A stretch of DNA of 64,000 nucleotides from Candidatus Nitrosopumilus limneticus (GCA_022117465.1 JAHCGZ010000002.1:62001-126000), one strand, 5' to 3'; shown: positions 1 to 9,504, counted from the first letter of the stretch. Made by a program: numbers and translations. Notes: a model not told the origin generated them from the letters alone.

Positions 1-2074
1 TTCCAATAGGGGATTGATCAATAGCTATTACTTTATCAATATTTTCTAAACCAGTTATTTCCTTATGATTACCAAAACTAATATGAGTTTTAGAAAAATG
101 ACTCTGCAATCTATTAAGTAAAATATCATTTATTAAAGTGGATTTTCCTGAACCAGAAACTCCAGTTATAGATACAAAAAGTCCTAAAGGAATTTCAACA
201 TCAATATTTTTTAAATTATTTTCAGACGCCCCTTTAATAATTAAGGATCCTTCAGGTTTACGAATTTTATTTTTTAAAATGATTAAAGAATTATCTTTAA
301 GATAAGTTCCAGTTACAGATGTACTTGACTGTAAAATTTGTTTAATAGTACCTTCAAAAACAATATTTCCGCCATGCACGCCAGCACCTGGACCTAAATC
401 AATTATCCAGTCTGAATTTCGTATAACTTCTTCATCATGCTCTACAACAATGACAGTATTTCCAAGATTTCGTAGCTTATTTAGCGTTTTAATTAGTCTA
501 GTATTATCACGTTGATGTAATCCAATTGTAGGTTCATCAAGCACATACAAAACACCAGTTAGATTGGAACCAATTTGTGTAGCTAATCTAATTCTTTGAG
601 ATTCCCCACCAGACAATGTAGAACTAAGACGATTTAGTGTAAGATAATTTAATCCAACATTGATTAAGAATTCTAAACGTTCTCTAATTTCTTTAAGAAT
701 ATCTTTTGCAATCTGTTGTTCAGTTTCATTTAATTTCAAATTTGAAAAGAAATCAAAACATTGTGTAATAGATAAATCACATACATCCATTATACCTAAA
801 TCATTAATAGTAACTGCAAGAGATTCTGGTTTTAGTTTTTTACCATTACATGAAGTACAATGAGTATCTCTCATAAACTGTTTAAGCCAATCACGTTTTG
901 ATTCAGAGTCAGTTTCTAAAAATACACGTTGAAGGTTTGGAAGTACACCTTCAAATGCATTAGTATATTTCCATGAGGAATCTCCAGATTTAGAACTATA
1001 TTGAAAATCAATTAAATCAGACGATCCATTTAAAATAATTTCAAGATGATTTGATTTTATTTTTTCAATAGGAGTCATTAAATTAAATCCAAATTTTTCA
1101 CCAACAGTTCTCAATGCTTGTTGTCTAAATGCAGAAAATCTTCCACTCCAAGGAACAATAGCTCCATCTAAAATAGATTTAGATTTATCAGGAATAACTA
1201 GAGCAGAATCAAATTCCATTTTAACTCCCAACCCATTACATGTTTTACACAATCCAAAAGGAGAATTAAAAGAGAAATTTCTAGGCTCCAATTCACCAAT
1301 AGTCAATCCACAATGTGGACATGCGTTATTTTGAGAAAAAATTTTTTCAGATGTATCTGATGAAATCATCACATCCCCTTTTGATGCTTTGATTGCAGTT
1401 TGGATGGCCTCAAAAATTCTAGAACGTTCAGATTTACTTGTAGATATTCTATCCACAACAATTTCAATATTATGCCATTTTTGTCGATCTAATGGAGGAA
1501 TACCATCATCTAGGTTCAAAATTTCACCATTTAGTCGTATTCTGGAATATCCATCCTTCTTGATTTGTTCAAAAAGTTTCTCATAGGTACCCTTTTTTCT
1601 TTGAATAAGTGGGGATAAAATTAATATTTTTTGTCCTATAAAATCTTGGAGTATAGAATCGCAAATTCGTTCAATAGATTGTGTAGATATTTTTCTTTTA
1701 CAATTTATGCAATGAGGAATTCCAATTCGGGCATAAAGTAAACGCATGTAATCATAAATTTCAGTAGTAGTACCAACAGTAGAACGGGGATTTTTACTAG
1801 TAGTTTTTTGTTGAATTGCAATTGCAGGGGATAATCCTTCAATAGAATCAACATCAGGTTTGTCCATCATTTCCAAAAATTGACGTGCATATGATGAAAG
1901 AGATTCAACGTATCTTCGTTGTCCTTCAGCATAAATTGTGTCAAATGCTAAAGTAGATTTTCCAGAACCAGATAAACCACTGATCACAACTAATTGATTT
2001 TTTGGAATATCAACATCTATATTTTTTAAATTATGATGACGAGCTCCCCTAATTTTTAATTTATTATCTACCAT
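1..2074 (-). CDS. uvrA: UvrABC system protein A, C-terminus cut by the window edge
   Basis: This is the damage-recognition ATPase of nucleotide excision repair, which loads UvrB on damaged DNA. Read leftward from an ATG at 2074, it stays open to the edge, giving about 691 residues of a protein usually near 940. Seen: first Walker A GLSGSGKST at residues 33-41, a zinc module with two CxxC pairs near residues 250-280, the ABC signature LSGGESQR near residue 485, and the second Walker A GVSGSGKST near residue 640. The start lies inside the last 11 bases of uvrB, so the two genes are probably co-transcribed and translationally coupled. Presence of Uvr genes in mesophilic archaea is usually attributed to transfer from bacteria. 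Confidence 0.97.
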   Translation of the reverse strand, partial: MVDNKLKIRGARHHNLKNIDVDIPKNQLVVISGLSGSGKSTLAFDTIYAEGQRRYVESLSSYARQFLEMMDKPDVDSIEGLSPAIAIQQKTTSKNPRSTVGTTTEIYDYMRLLYARIGIPHCINCKRKISTQSIERICDSILQDFIGQKILILSPLIQRKKGTYEKLFEQIKKDGYSRIRLNGEILNLDDGIPPLDRQKWHNIEIVVDRISTSKSERSRIFEAIQTAIKASKGDVMISSDTSEKIFSQNNACPHCGLTIGELEPRNFSFNSPFGLCKTCNGLGVKMEFDSALVIPDKSKSILDGAIVPWSGRFSAFRQQALRTVGEKFGFNLMTPIEKIKSNHLEIILNGSSDLIDFQYSSKSGDSSWKYTNAFEGVLPNLQRVFLETDSESKRDWLKQFMRDTHCTSCNGKKLKPESLAVTINDLGIMDVCDLSITQCFDFFSNLKLNETEQQIAKDILKEIRERLEFLINVGLNYLTLNRLSSTLSGGESQRIRLATQIGSNLTGVLYVLDEPTIGLHQRDNTRLIKTLNKLRNLGNTVIVVEHDEEVIRNSDWIIDLGPGAGVHGGNIVFEGTIKQILQSSTSVTGTYLKDNSLIILKNKIRKPEGSLIIKGASENNLKNIDVEIPLGLFVSITGVSGSGKSTLINDILLNRLQSHFSKTHISFGNHKEITGLENIDKVIAIDQSPIG

Positions 2075-4013
2075 TTCTATATTCAATCTCCTTTTCTAAT
2101 CTTTTGATTCTGTCTCTACAAGCAATGGCTTGTTCAAAATCTAATTCTTCAGAATATTTTTTCATTAGAGCATCTAAATCAATAACATCATTTCTAAGAT
2201 CGTGAATTGATTTTAATTTTGATTCATCTAAAACAGTTTCTTGTTGAGGTACAGTTTTTATAATTGTTTTTGGAATTATTTTATTTTCTTTATTGTATAA
2301 AATTTGTTTTTTTCTTCTACGAACAGTTTCATCAACAGTATTTTTGATAGATTGAGTATTTGTATCAGCATACATTATTACAGTGCCATTCACATTTCTT
2401 GCAGCTCGACCACAAGTTTGAATTAAACTAGTAAAATTTCTCAAAAAACCTTCTTTATCAGCATCCAAAATTGCTACAAGGGAAACTTCGGGAATATCTA
2501 AACCTTCACGTAAAAGATTAATTCCAACTAAAACATCAAATTCACCTAAGCGTAATTGACGAATAATTTCAGTTCTTTGTAATCCATCAATTTCAGAATG
2601 CATGTATCTAACTTTAACATCCTTTTTTGATAGATATTCAGCTAAATCTTCAGCCATTCTTTTAGTTAATGTTGTAACTAAAACACGCTCAGAATTCTTA
2701 GATCTTATATTTATTTCAGAAATTAAATCATCCATTTGGTCTTTAGTAGGTCTAATTTCAATTTGGGGATCAAGTAAACCTGTAGGACGAACTAATTGTT
2801 CAACAATTTTTGCAGATATTTTTTTTTCATATTCTGAAGGAGTAGCTGAAACAAAAATTGTATTTTTAATATATTCTTCAAATTCTTCAAATTTTAATGG
2901 TCTATTATCAAATGCACTAGGCAATCTAAATCCATATGTGACGAGTTTCTCTTTTCTCGAATAGTCGCCTTTGTACATACCATGTAGTTGAGGCAATGTG
3001 ACATGAGATTCATCAATTACTAAAAGATAATCATCACCAAAAAAATCCATTAAACAATATGCTTTATCACCTTTATTGCGTCCATCAAAATGTCTAGAAT
3101 AATTTTCTATACCAGAACAATAACCTAATTCTTCAATCATTTCTAAATCGAACTTTGTCCTCATTTCAAGTCTTTGTTTTTCAAGTTCATTTAATTTTGG
3201 TAAATGTTGTTTTAATTCAGCTCGAATTGATTTAACAGCTCTTTTAGTGACATCCTTAGCAATTAAATAATGTTTAGCGGGGAAAATAGTTATTTTTGTT
3301 ATTTTCTTTTTTTCTTTTAATGAAACATGATCAAGTAAAGTTATTTTCTCAACCTCATTGCCAAACATAGAAATTCTAATAATATCTTCTGAATATGCCG
3401 GAGTAATATCAATAGTATCTCCTTTTACTCTAAAATTTCCAGGAGCAACTTCAAGATCATTTCTTTCATATCGAGCATCAACTAATTTTCTAATTAAATC
3501 AGTTCGTTTAATTTCATCGCCAGAACTAACTAAGATTGACATATCTTTCCATTCTTGAGGATTACCAAGGGAATAGATGCAAGATACAGTAGATACGATG
3601 ATTGTTGGCTCTCCAGATAACAACATTGCAGTTGCTTCTAGCCTCAATTTTTCAATTTTTTCATTAATTTGAGTTTCTTTTTCAATATAGGTATCAGTTT
3701 GTGGAAGATAACTTTCAGGTTGATAATAATCATAGTATGAAACAAAATAACCGACATTATTTTTAGGAAAGAATTGTTTTAATTCAGAATAAAGTTGGGC
3801 TGCAAGAGTTTTGTTATGAGAAATAACTAGAGTATTTTTACCAGTCCTAGCAATTACATTAGCAACTGAAAAAGTTTTCCCACTACCTGTAACACCAAGT
3901 AAAGTTTGTATAGATTTTTTTTCTACACCATTAACTAGAGCATCTATGGCTTGAGGCTGATCACCAGTAGGAGAATAATCAGATACCAAATCAAATTTAG
4001 AAATTTGTTGCAA
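2064..4013 (-). CDS. uvrB: UvrABC system protein B
   Basis: This helicase-like subunit of nucleotide excision repair receives damaged DNA from UvrA and recruits UvrC. The 649 residues match the family length. Visible are Walker A GVTGSGKT (residues 40-47), the aromatic beta-hairpin YYDYYQPESYLP (about 92-103) that probes the damaged strand, the DESH box near residue 335, helicase motifs around SATPSEYE, and a C-terminal UVR domain (EELDFEQAIACRDRI) that binds UvrC or UvrA. It is the first gene of a uvrB-uvrA unit. No uvrC lies in this window. Confidence 0.98.
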   Translation of the reverse strand: MQQISKFDLVSDYSPTGDQPQAIDALVNGVEKKSIQTLLGVTGSGKTFSVANVIARTGKNTLVISHNKTLAAQLYSELKQFFPKNNVGYFVSYYDYYQPESYLPQTDTYIEKETQINEKIEKLRLEATAMLLSGEPTIIVSTVSCIYSLGNPQEWKDMSILVSSGDEIKRTDLIRKLVDARYERNDLEVAPGNFRVKGDTIDITPAYSEDIIRISMFGNEVEKITLLDHVSLKEKKKITKITIFPAKHYLIAKDVTKRAVKSIRAELKQHLPKLNELEKQRLEMRTKFDLEMIEELGYCSGIENYSRHFDGRNKGDKAYCLMDFFGDDYLLVIDESHVTLPQLHGMYKGDYSRKEKLVTYGFRLPSAFDNRPLKFEEFEEYIKNTIFVSATPSEYEKKISAKIVEQLVRPTGLLDPQIEIRPTKDQMDDLISEINIRSKNSERVLVTTLTKRMAEDLAEYLSKKDVKVRYMHSEIDGLQRTEIIRQLRLGEFDVLVGINLLREGLDIPEVSLVAILDADKEGFLRNFTSLIQTCGRAARNVNGTVIMYADTNTQSIKNTVDETVRRRKKQILYNKENKIIPKTIIKTVPQQETVLDESKLKSIHDLRNDVIDLDALMKKYSEELDFEQAIACRDRIKRLEKEIEYRNGR

Positions 4014-4068
4014 TATTCACAATTCACTAAAAACTGAATTTAAAGCAATGGTGATATTAAGATAAAAA

Positions 4069-4701
4069 TTACCACTTGGGTTCTTCAATCATTCGTAATC
4101 CACCATCAATTTCTTCAAAACCCATAATTTTTAGAGTAGTTTTGGCAGTAGAAGAATTTTTTTCAAGAATTTTTTTAGCTAAATTCATCCTATCATTTGA
4201 ATTCATATGTTGACCAATCTTATATTTTCCACGAAGTGTTTTTGGAATTATTTTTATGACACTTACTGCATCTAAAACATGCATATCAGATGTTAGTGGA
4301 TCATAGAATCCTTCAGGTTGATATTTTTCCATCAACCCATTTAGTGCTAAAGTTTTTTCTTCCCTATCAGAAACAAAAGAACCAATTCCTTTTATCACTA
4401 CACTAATGTACAAAGTATCAGCTAAAGATGCATTATGAGGGTCCTCAAAATATGAAGGTAAAAATTCCAATTCTCTATCAACCTCAAAACCAACTTTATT
4501 ATTTTTAAAAATATTATCTAATTTTTCACCTTTTACATGTGAATGCATATACACAGCATCGTTTGTAAAAACAAAATTCATTGGAATAATTTGAGGAAAC
4601 CCATTTACATCAATAGTAGATATTCGTCCAACATGTTCATCATTAAGAAATTCTTTTATTTTTTTATTAGACTTAATTTCAAGATTGCCTACAAGTTGCA
4701 T
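4069..4701 (-). CDS. pyridoxamine 5'-phosphate oxidase-like FMN-binding protein
   Basis: A 210-residue split-barrel flavoprotein-like protein. The N-terminal half (FLNDEHVGRISTIDVNGFPQ, then IPMNFVFTNDAVYMHSHVKG) matches the general pattern of the PNPOx-like family, whose members bind FMN, F420 or heme. The substrate cannot be told from sequence. I place the start at the ATG at 4701 rather than the longer reading from 4740, because a TATA-like AATTTATAAT lies 22-31 bases upstream of it, the spacing of a leaderless transcript. The gene stands alone between uvrB and a divergent small gene. Confidence 0.8.
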   Translation of the reverse strand: MQLVGNLEIKSNKKIKEFLNDEHVGRISTIDVNGFPQIIPMNFVFTNDAVYMHSHVKGEKLDNIFKNNKVGFEVDRELEFLPSYFEDPHNASLADTLYISVVIKGIGSFVSDREEKTLALNGLMEKYQPEGFYDPLTSDMHVLDAVSVIKIIPKTLRGKYKIGQHMNSNDRMNLAKKILEKNSSTAKTTLKIMGFEEIDGGLRMIEEPKW

Positions 4702-4789
4702 AAAGTAGTTTTTTAAAACAATATTATAAATTAAAATCAAAATAGTAAGGAAAAAAATGCCTAAAATATAAGGGAATTTTAAAATTATT

Positions 4790-5014
4790 ATGGATGATCC
4801 TTACCTAAACGATTTGAAAGGGGAATTCAATAGTTATTCAAATCAATTAAAAAAATTAAATAAGAAACTTCTAAAAACAAATTCTGTACAAGAACAATCA
4901 AAAATTATCAATGATATTGATTCATTAGCTAATAAAATGGAAAATAATCAAAAACAATCAGTCAAAGTAAAACAATCTAGATTAAAAGATAGAAAGAAAA
5001 AATCAAAAAAATAG
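4790..5014 (+). CDS. small lysine-rich coiled-coil protein, unknown
   Basis: A 74-residue hydrophilic protein I do not recognise. Residues 15-60 have regular leucine and isoleucine spacing suited to a helical hairpin or coiled coil (QLKKLNKKLLKTNSVQEQSK, then INDIDSLANKM). The tail is very basic (RLKDRKKKSKK). There is no signal peptide or membrane segment. An AAAATATA box about 25 bases before the ATG supports a leaderless start. Coding is likely from composition and start context, but no function can be given. Confidence 0.6.
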   Translation: MDDPYLNDLKGEFNSYSNQLKKLNKKLLKTNSVQEQSKIINDIDSLANKMENNQKQSVKVKQSRLKDRKKKSKK

Positions 5015-5220
5015 AATTATTCAGTACCAAATTCCTTTGTAAATTTTTTAATTTCTAGTATATTGCAACAGAATCTGTCCACATAACCTTCAATTCATTA
5101 CTCAGACTAATCAATTACAAAAATAATGAAAAATACAAAATATTCTAAAAGTAGACCTTATTATTTGAAACCTTTCATTAATGTAAATTGCTAAATCTAA
5201 GAGTAATTTAATCAAAAATA

Positions 5221-5640
5221 ATGATACCTACAAAAGAAACAGAGGAGGCAACAAATCAAATATTAGAATTATTAGAAGATTGGGGATCACAATCTAAATT
5301 TATCTGGTTTAGAGAACTACATCGAATTACTGATATCGATAAAGGATTACTCCGAAATATAATCAATGAATTAAAAAAAACAAAAGAGATTAAAGAAATG
5401 CACGGAACTAATAATAGAATATTCTTTTGTCTTAGAAAATACTATGTCAAATGCAGAGATATAGAATTTAGATTCAAGGGAAAAGAAATAATGTTAAGAG
5501 ACGGAAGTAAAACAAAAGTAATTCAAGGATCTACAAATTCTACTGAAAGAACAAGAAAAAGAATACTTAAACAACACACTAAAAGAAAATTAAAACAATC
5601 ATCAAAAAAGAAACATCAACATAATTCACAAAATCGTTAG
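5221..5640 (+). CDS. putative winged-helix protein with basic tail
   Basis: A 139-residue protein. Residues 10-60 read like a winged helix: ATNQILELLEDWG, then FRELHRITDIDKGLLRNIIN and a short wing KTKEIKEMHGTNNRIFF. The last 40 residues are rich in Lys, Arg and His (RTRKRILKQHTKRKLKQ), which suggests nucleic-acid binding. Its stop codon overlaps the stop of the convergent gene by four bases. A regulator or RNA/DNA-binding accessory protein is an inference only. Confidence 0.6.
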   Translation: MIPTKETEEATNQILELLEDWGSQSKFIWFRELHRITDIDKGLLRNIINELKKTKEIKEMHGTNNRIFFCLRKYYVKCRDIEFRFKGKEIMLRDGSKTKVIQGSTNSTERTRKRILKQHTKRKLKQSSKKKHQHNSQNR

Positions 5641-5864
5641 AAACCTTCAGATTGTCTTCTCATTAATTTAGATTCAGCGCGTCTAATTTTTTCAGATTCT
5701 GCAACATCATTACTCATGTCATATAGATGATGAAGTTTCATACCTGGAACTAATTTATCATGTTTTTCATCATTTAAATCAAATTCAATATTTGATAAAA
5801 TTTCTAAATTTTCATCTAATATATCAAGACATTTTTTTACAGCATCTGGAAGATCATCATTCAT
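5637..5864 (-). CDS. conserved small acidic protein, unknown
   Basis: A 75-residue soluble protein with an acidic, probably helical first half (LPDAVKKCLDILDENLEILS) and a basic C-terminus (KLMRRQSEGF). I cannot assign a family. It lies just downstream (on the same strand) of the LLM oxidoreductase gene, with about 50 bases between them, and its stop codon overlaps that of the convergent winged-helix gene by four bases. Confidence 0.55.
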   Translation of the reverse strand: MNDDLPDAVKKCLDILDENLEILSNIEFDLNDEKHDKLVPGMKLHHLYDMSNDVAESEKIRRAESKLMRRQSEGF

Positions 5865-5914
5865 AATAATATGTCAAATAATAAGGCAGTAAATAATGTT
5901 CTACTAATTTAGAA

Positions 5915-7024
5915 TTATCCGTATTTTTGCTTATTTTTTTCACGTAAAGCAGGCATCACATGGCTTGCAAACTTGTCAATAGAACCAAAGTAATTCTTAC
6001 CCCAGAATCTAATTACAAAGTGATTTACACCAGCATCCATAAATTTTTCAAAAGTAGGAATAATATCATCAGGAGTGCCAACAGCAGTAGATGATCTTGC
6101 GATAGGATCAGGAATTTTTGTTGCAGCCTCTCGCATTTTGACAATCCAACTTTGATCAGACATGGAATATTCTGTAAAGTATTTTACGAAATCAAATCCT
6201 TCAATTTCTTTTAGTCCATGAACCCTCAAAATTTCAGGCTTAAACAAACTAACTTTAACTGCTTCTTTCATTTTTGCCCAAGATGCTTCTGCATCTTCAG
6301 AAAAATATACATCGATATCCAATGCCATTTCAAAATTATCCTTATCTTCTTGACTTCTTCCATACTTGTCCATAGCAGTTTCAATTTGTATACGATGATC
6401 TTGAAATAATTCAGGAGTATAACCAATTGGTAACCAACCTTCACCAAGTTTACCAGTTAATTCCAAAGTACGGGTTCCACCTGATGCCATGTAAGTTGGT
6501 GGATGAGGTTTTCTAATTGGAGCAGCTTGCAAACAAGCTTTTTCTAATTTGTAAAATTTTCCGTCATAATCTACGGTATGATCAGGATCAGAATGATATA
6601 GTGTTTTAATAACTTCAATTTGTTCAGCCCATTTTGAAACTGGTTTTTCAAATGGAATACAAAATTCTTTAAGATTTTGTGCTTCTCCAGCACCAATACC
6701 AAGAATGGCTCGGCCTTTAGAAACTCTATCAAGAGTAATTGCAGCTAATGCAATGTTTGATGGATGTCTTCTAATTGCGTCAGTAACACATGTTCCTAAT
6801 TCAACTTTTTGTGTTATTGCAGCAATTGCAGATAGCATAACCCATGGATCTAAAACAGTTGCATTTTTCCATTGTGGGACATTCGTGTGATCCATATAGA
6901 AAATTGAATCATATCCAGTTTTATCAGCAAGCATACATGCCGTTAATATTTGATCTTCAGTATATCCGGCCCTAGCAACATTCAATCCATTTTGAATACC
7001 AAACTTTAGTTTTTTATGTGCCAA
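5915..7024 (-). CDS. LLM-class (luciferase-like) flavin/F420-dependent oxidoreductase
   Basis: A 369-residue TIM-barrel oxidoreductase of the bacterial luciferase superfamily. Members include F420-dependent methylene-tetrahydromethanopterin reductase and glucose-6-phosphate dehydrogenase. Typical segments are LADKTGYDSIFYMDHTN near the N-terminus, TCVTDAIRRHPSNIALAAIT (around 80-100), RAILGIGAGEAQN, and GEGWLPIGYTPELF. Ammonia-oxidising archaea make F420, so F420H2 is the likelier cofactor, but the substrate is unknown. The start MAHKKLKFGIQ is the first residue of the conserved barrel. Confidence 0.88.
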   Translation of the reverse strand: MAHKKLKFGIQNGLNVARAGYTEDQILTACMLADKTGYDSIFYMDHTNVPQWKNATVLDPWVMLSAIAAITQKVELGTCVTDAIRRHPSNIALAAITLDRVSKGRAILGIGAGEAQNLKEFCIPFEKPVSKWAEQIEVIKTLYHSDPDHTVDYDGKFYKLEKACLQAAPIRKPHPPTYMASGGTRTLELTGKLGEGWLPIGYTPELFQDHRIQIETAMDKYGRSQEDKDNFEMALDIDVYFSEDAEASWAKMKEAVKVSLFKPEILRVHGLKEIEGFDFVKYFTEYSMSDQSWIVKMREAATKIPDPIARSSTAVGTPDDIIPTFEKFMDAGVNHFVIRFWGKNYFGSIDKFASHVMPALREKNKQKYG

Positions 7025-7118
7025 TTGATACCTTTCTAAATCATTACAATAAAAAGTTTAGCGAATCTGCCAATTTCGTAAAGAGTAAATAAAAGAAAAA
7101 GAAGTAAAACCCAATTTT

Positions 7119-8063
7119 TTACAGATTGCCAGATTTGATATTCTCAAGACATTTTACGACATCATCCTTAGATATTGGGATTGGATTTGGATCCAAATGG
7201 CCTCTATCTGTCATGACAGTATCAGCAGCTTCTGAGACGTCAGCTTTGAGTTCTAATTTATCAAAACCGAGCTTGTCCATTGCTTCTTTAAATCTATCAT
7301 AGAAGATTGATTTGTTATGCTTATGTGCAACTGTAGTGCAAGACGATAAGGAATAACCGTGTGGTACACCTTCATTTGAGAACACATAGGACAATGCATG
7401 TCCCAATGTTGTAGAGCAATTTCCGAATCCCATTCCAGATAACATGGAACCATATGGGTAGTTTTCTGGTTTGTCATTCATTATTGCATCATAAAGAATC
7501 TCAAATGCTTGTTTACATAATGTTCTAGTCAAGTCATTACCAAGTTTGCTATCATAACCCTCAGTAGCTTGAGCACATGCGTCACAGACAGAATTTTTGA
7601 TAACTTGTTCTGGAGTTCCATCCATAAAATATGAATCAACTACAGCCATGTCAGCTAGAAATCTATCTTCACGTAACAATTTCTTTTTACCATCAAATTT
7701 GAGAACACAATAAGTTGTCATTTCAGCTCCAGTTCCAAAGGTAGTTGGAATTAGAATTTTTTCTTTTTTCATTTCAGGTGCAGCATATTTTACTACATCC
7801 ATTGAACTTCCACCACCCAATCCAATTAGGACTGAAGGATTTTTGTCTTTGAATTGAGAAATAACAGAATTCACATCATCAATTGATGGTTCAGGTTTAA
7901 CTTGGTCATATAACATATAATCCTGAATTCCCATTTTTGTTAACCATTTATCAGATAAATCTGGCGGAACGGTTGTAACAACTAGAGCATTTTTTGGATA
8001 TTCTGTTTTACCAAGTGCGTTTTCTCCAAAATTAATAACTTTTGGAATGCGTATTGTGTGCAT
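7119..8063 (-). CDS. iron-containing alcohol dehydrogenase, probable malonic/succinic semialdehyde reductase
   Basis: A 314-residue group III (Fe-type) alcohol dehydrogenase. The nucleotide site GLGGGSSMDVVKY and the metal-binding region (ATEGYDSKLGND, then TLGHALSYVFS and VPHGYSLSS with conserved histidines) are intact. In Nitrosopumilus maritimus an enzyme of this family reduces malonic semialdehyde, and probably succinic semialdehyde, in the 3-hydroxypropionate/4-hydroxybutyrate CO2-fixation cycle. I infer the same role here. I choose ATG 8063 over the longer reading from 8126, because a TATA box centred near 8090 fits it and the extra residues are not family-like. Divergent from the glycerate kinase gene. 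Confidence 0.85.
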   Translation of the reverse strand: MHTIRIPKVINFGENALGKTEYPKNALVVTTVPPDLSDKWLTKMGIQDYMLYDQVKPEPSIDDVNSVISQFKDKNPSVLIGLGGGSSMDVVKYAAPEMKKEKILIPTTFGTGAEMTTYCVLKFDGKKKLLREDRFLADMAVVDSYFMDGTPEQVIKNSVCDACAQATEGYDSKLGNDLTRTLCKQAFEILYDAIMNDKPENYPYGSMLSGMGFGNCSTTLGHALSYVFSNEGVPHGYSLSSCTTVAHKHNKSIFYDRFKEAMDKLGFDKLELKADVSEAADTVMTDRGHLDPNPIPISKDDVVKCLENIKSGNL

Positions 8064-8084
8064 AAAACAATCACCATTGGTTTG

Positions 8085-8094
8085 TTTATTATAT
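8085..8094. promoter_or_regulatory. single TATA-like box serving two divergent genes
   Basis: The 51-base gap between the divergent starts 8063 (minus) and 8115 (plus) contains one strong AT box, TTTATTATAT. Its centre is about 25 bases from the plus start and 27 bases from the minus start, so both leaderless transcripts could use the same TBP site in opposite orientation. I see no second equally good box in the gap. Confidence 0.5.
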
Positions 8095-8114
8095 CTTACA
8101 GTACTGTGGATCAT

Positions 8115-9391
8115 ATGATAATTCAAAATTTTGAGGAATTGGCAATTACAGAAAAGAAAAAAGATTGTTTAGAAATTTTAGAATCAGGACTCCAAGCAGC
8201 AAATCCAGAAAACATTATATCAAAATATGTTACGCCAAATGAAATCAGAATAAATGGAAAAATATTCAATATTGAGAAATATTCCAATATTTACACAGTA
8301 GCATTTGGAAAAGCAGCGGATTCCATGACTAGGGCGATTAATTCGATTATTTCAATAAAAAGTGGAATCATAGTTATCCCCAAAGGCTCAAAGGCAAAAA
8401 TTAAAGCAAAAAGATTCCAAATTTTCAATTCAGGACATCCAAAACCTGACAAAACTAGTGTAAAGGCAGCAAAAGAAGTAATGAAATTTGTTCAAAATAA
8501 AAAAAGTGATGAATTAATTATTTTTCTTGTTTCAGGAGGAGGTTCATCATTACTGGCAATGCCAGATCAAATCACACTTAGTGATAAAATTCATGTTACA
8601 GATTTACTGCTAAAGTCAGGAGCAACAATTCAAGAATTCAACTGTGTAAGAAAGCATCTATCAAAAATTAAAGGAGGTAAATTGGTAGAGAATATGAAAT
8701 GTAATGGCATAGGTTTGATTATGTCAGATGTTGAAAATAATGACATATCATCAATTGCATCAGGTACAACATACATGGACAATACAACATATCAAGACGC
8801 AATGAACATAATTGAAAAATACAAATTAAAAATGAGAATTCCAATTGAAGTATTACAAATTTTAGGTAATGGATTACATAATCAAAAATCTGAAACCCCA
8901 AAACATGCCAAAATAGAAAATTACGTCATAGCAAGTAACAATGATTGTTTAGAATCAATGGAAAAAGAAGCAGCTACAAAAGGATACAAAGTAATTAAAA
9001 TACAAATTTTTGGAGATATTAAAGAAGCAGTCAAAAAATTCTGGAAAAAATTCCTGAAGAACAAAAAACATGCTTAATTTTTGGAGGAGAGCCTACAGTC
9101 AAAGTTTTAGGAAAAGGTCAAGGAGGTAGAAATCAAGAATTAGTTTTGAGAATTTTAAAAAATACTCAAAAATTAAAAAAGATGGTGATAGCGTCAATGG
9201 GAACGGATGGAATAGATGGAAATTCAAAATTTGCAGGTGCAATTATAGAAAACATAAAAGTGGACTTAAACACCATGAAAGAATTTTTGAAAAATAGCGA
9301 TTCAGCAAGATTCTTTGAAAAACAAAAAGGTAACATCAGAACAGAATTTACACACATGAATCTTATGGACATAGGCATAATTTTGAAATAA
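8115..9391 (+). pseudogene. glycerate 2-kinase (MOFRL family), frameshifted
   Basis: The product would phosphorylate glycerate to 2-phosphoglycerate, feeding glycolysis. The first frame, from ATG 8115, covers the kinase N-terminal domain (VAFGKAADSM, FNSGHPKPDKTS, LVSGGGSSLLAMP, IQEFNCVRKHLSKIKGGKL) and runs to a stop at 9077. The C-terminal MOFRL domain (IFGGEPTVKVLGKGQGGRNQ, then ASMGTDGIDGNS) continues in another frame from about 9040 to 9391. Adding one A to the A6 run at 9033-9038 joins them as AVKKILEKIPEEQKT. Either a recent null allele, a sequencing error, or recoding. The start at 8115 has a TATA box 25 bases upstream. Confidence 0.85.
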
Positions 9392-9396
9392 AAGTG

Positions 9397-9504
9397 TCAA
9401 CAATGGCAATCACAATTACAGCTATTAGGGTCACATCTGTGAACAATACAATCCCGACATCCTTTACTTCTACCACTTTTTACTCTCAATCGTTCTTTAT
9501 CCAA
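9397..9504 (-). CDS. 35-residue cysteine-rich micro-protein
   Basis: Reading leftward from TTG 9504 gives MDKERLRVKSGRSKG followed by CRDCIVHRCDPNSCNCDCHC and a stop. Seven cysteines and two histidines in the last 20 residues, in CxxC and CxCxCxC spacing, strongly suggest a metal-binding knuckle rather than chance reading. The TTG follows an in-frame TAA directly, so no longer form exists. It lies 23 bases after the gene on the same strand and may be co-transcribed with it. Function unknown. Confidence 0.55.
   Translation of the reverse strand: MDKERLRVKSGRSKGCRDCIVHRCDPNSCNCDCHC

Noticed and set aside
5030-5090. Short minus-strand open segment reading DRFCCNILEIKKFTKEFGTE
   Set aside because: The composition is protein-like, but it is only about 21 codons after a GTG with a stop just upstream and no promoter. 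Too little to call a gene or remnant.
9033-9038. Programmed -1 frameshifting as explanation for the glycerate kinase break
   Set aside because: The sequence is C AAA AAA T rather than a full A7 slippery heptamer, and no downstream stimulatory stem is obvious. A base missing from the run is simpler, though not proven.
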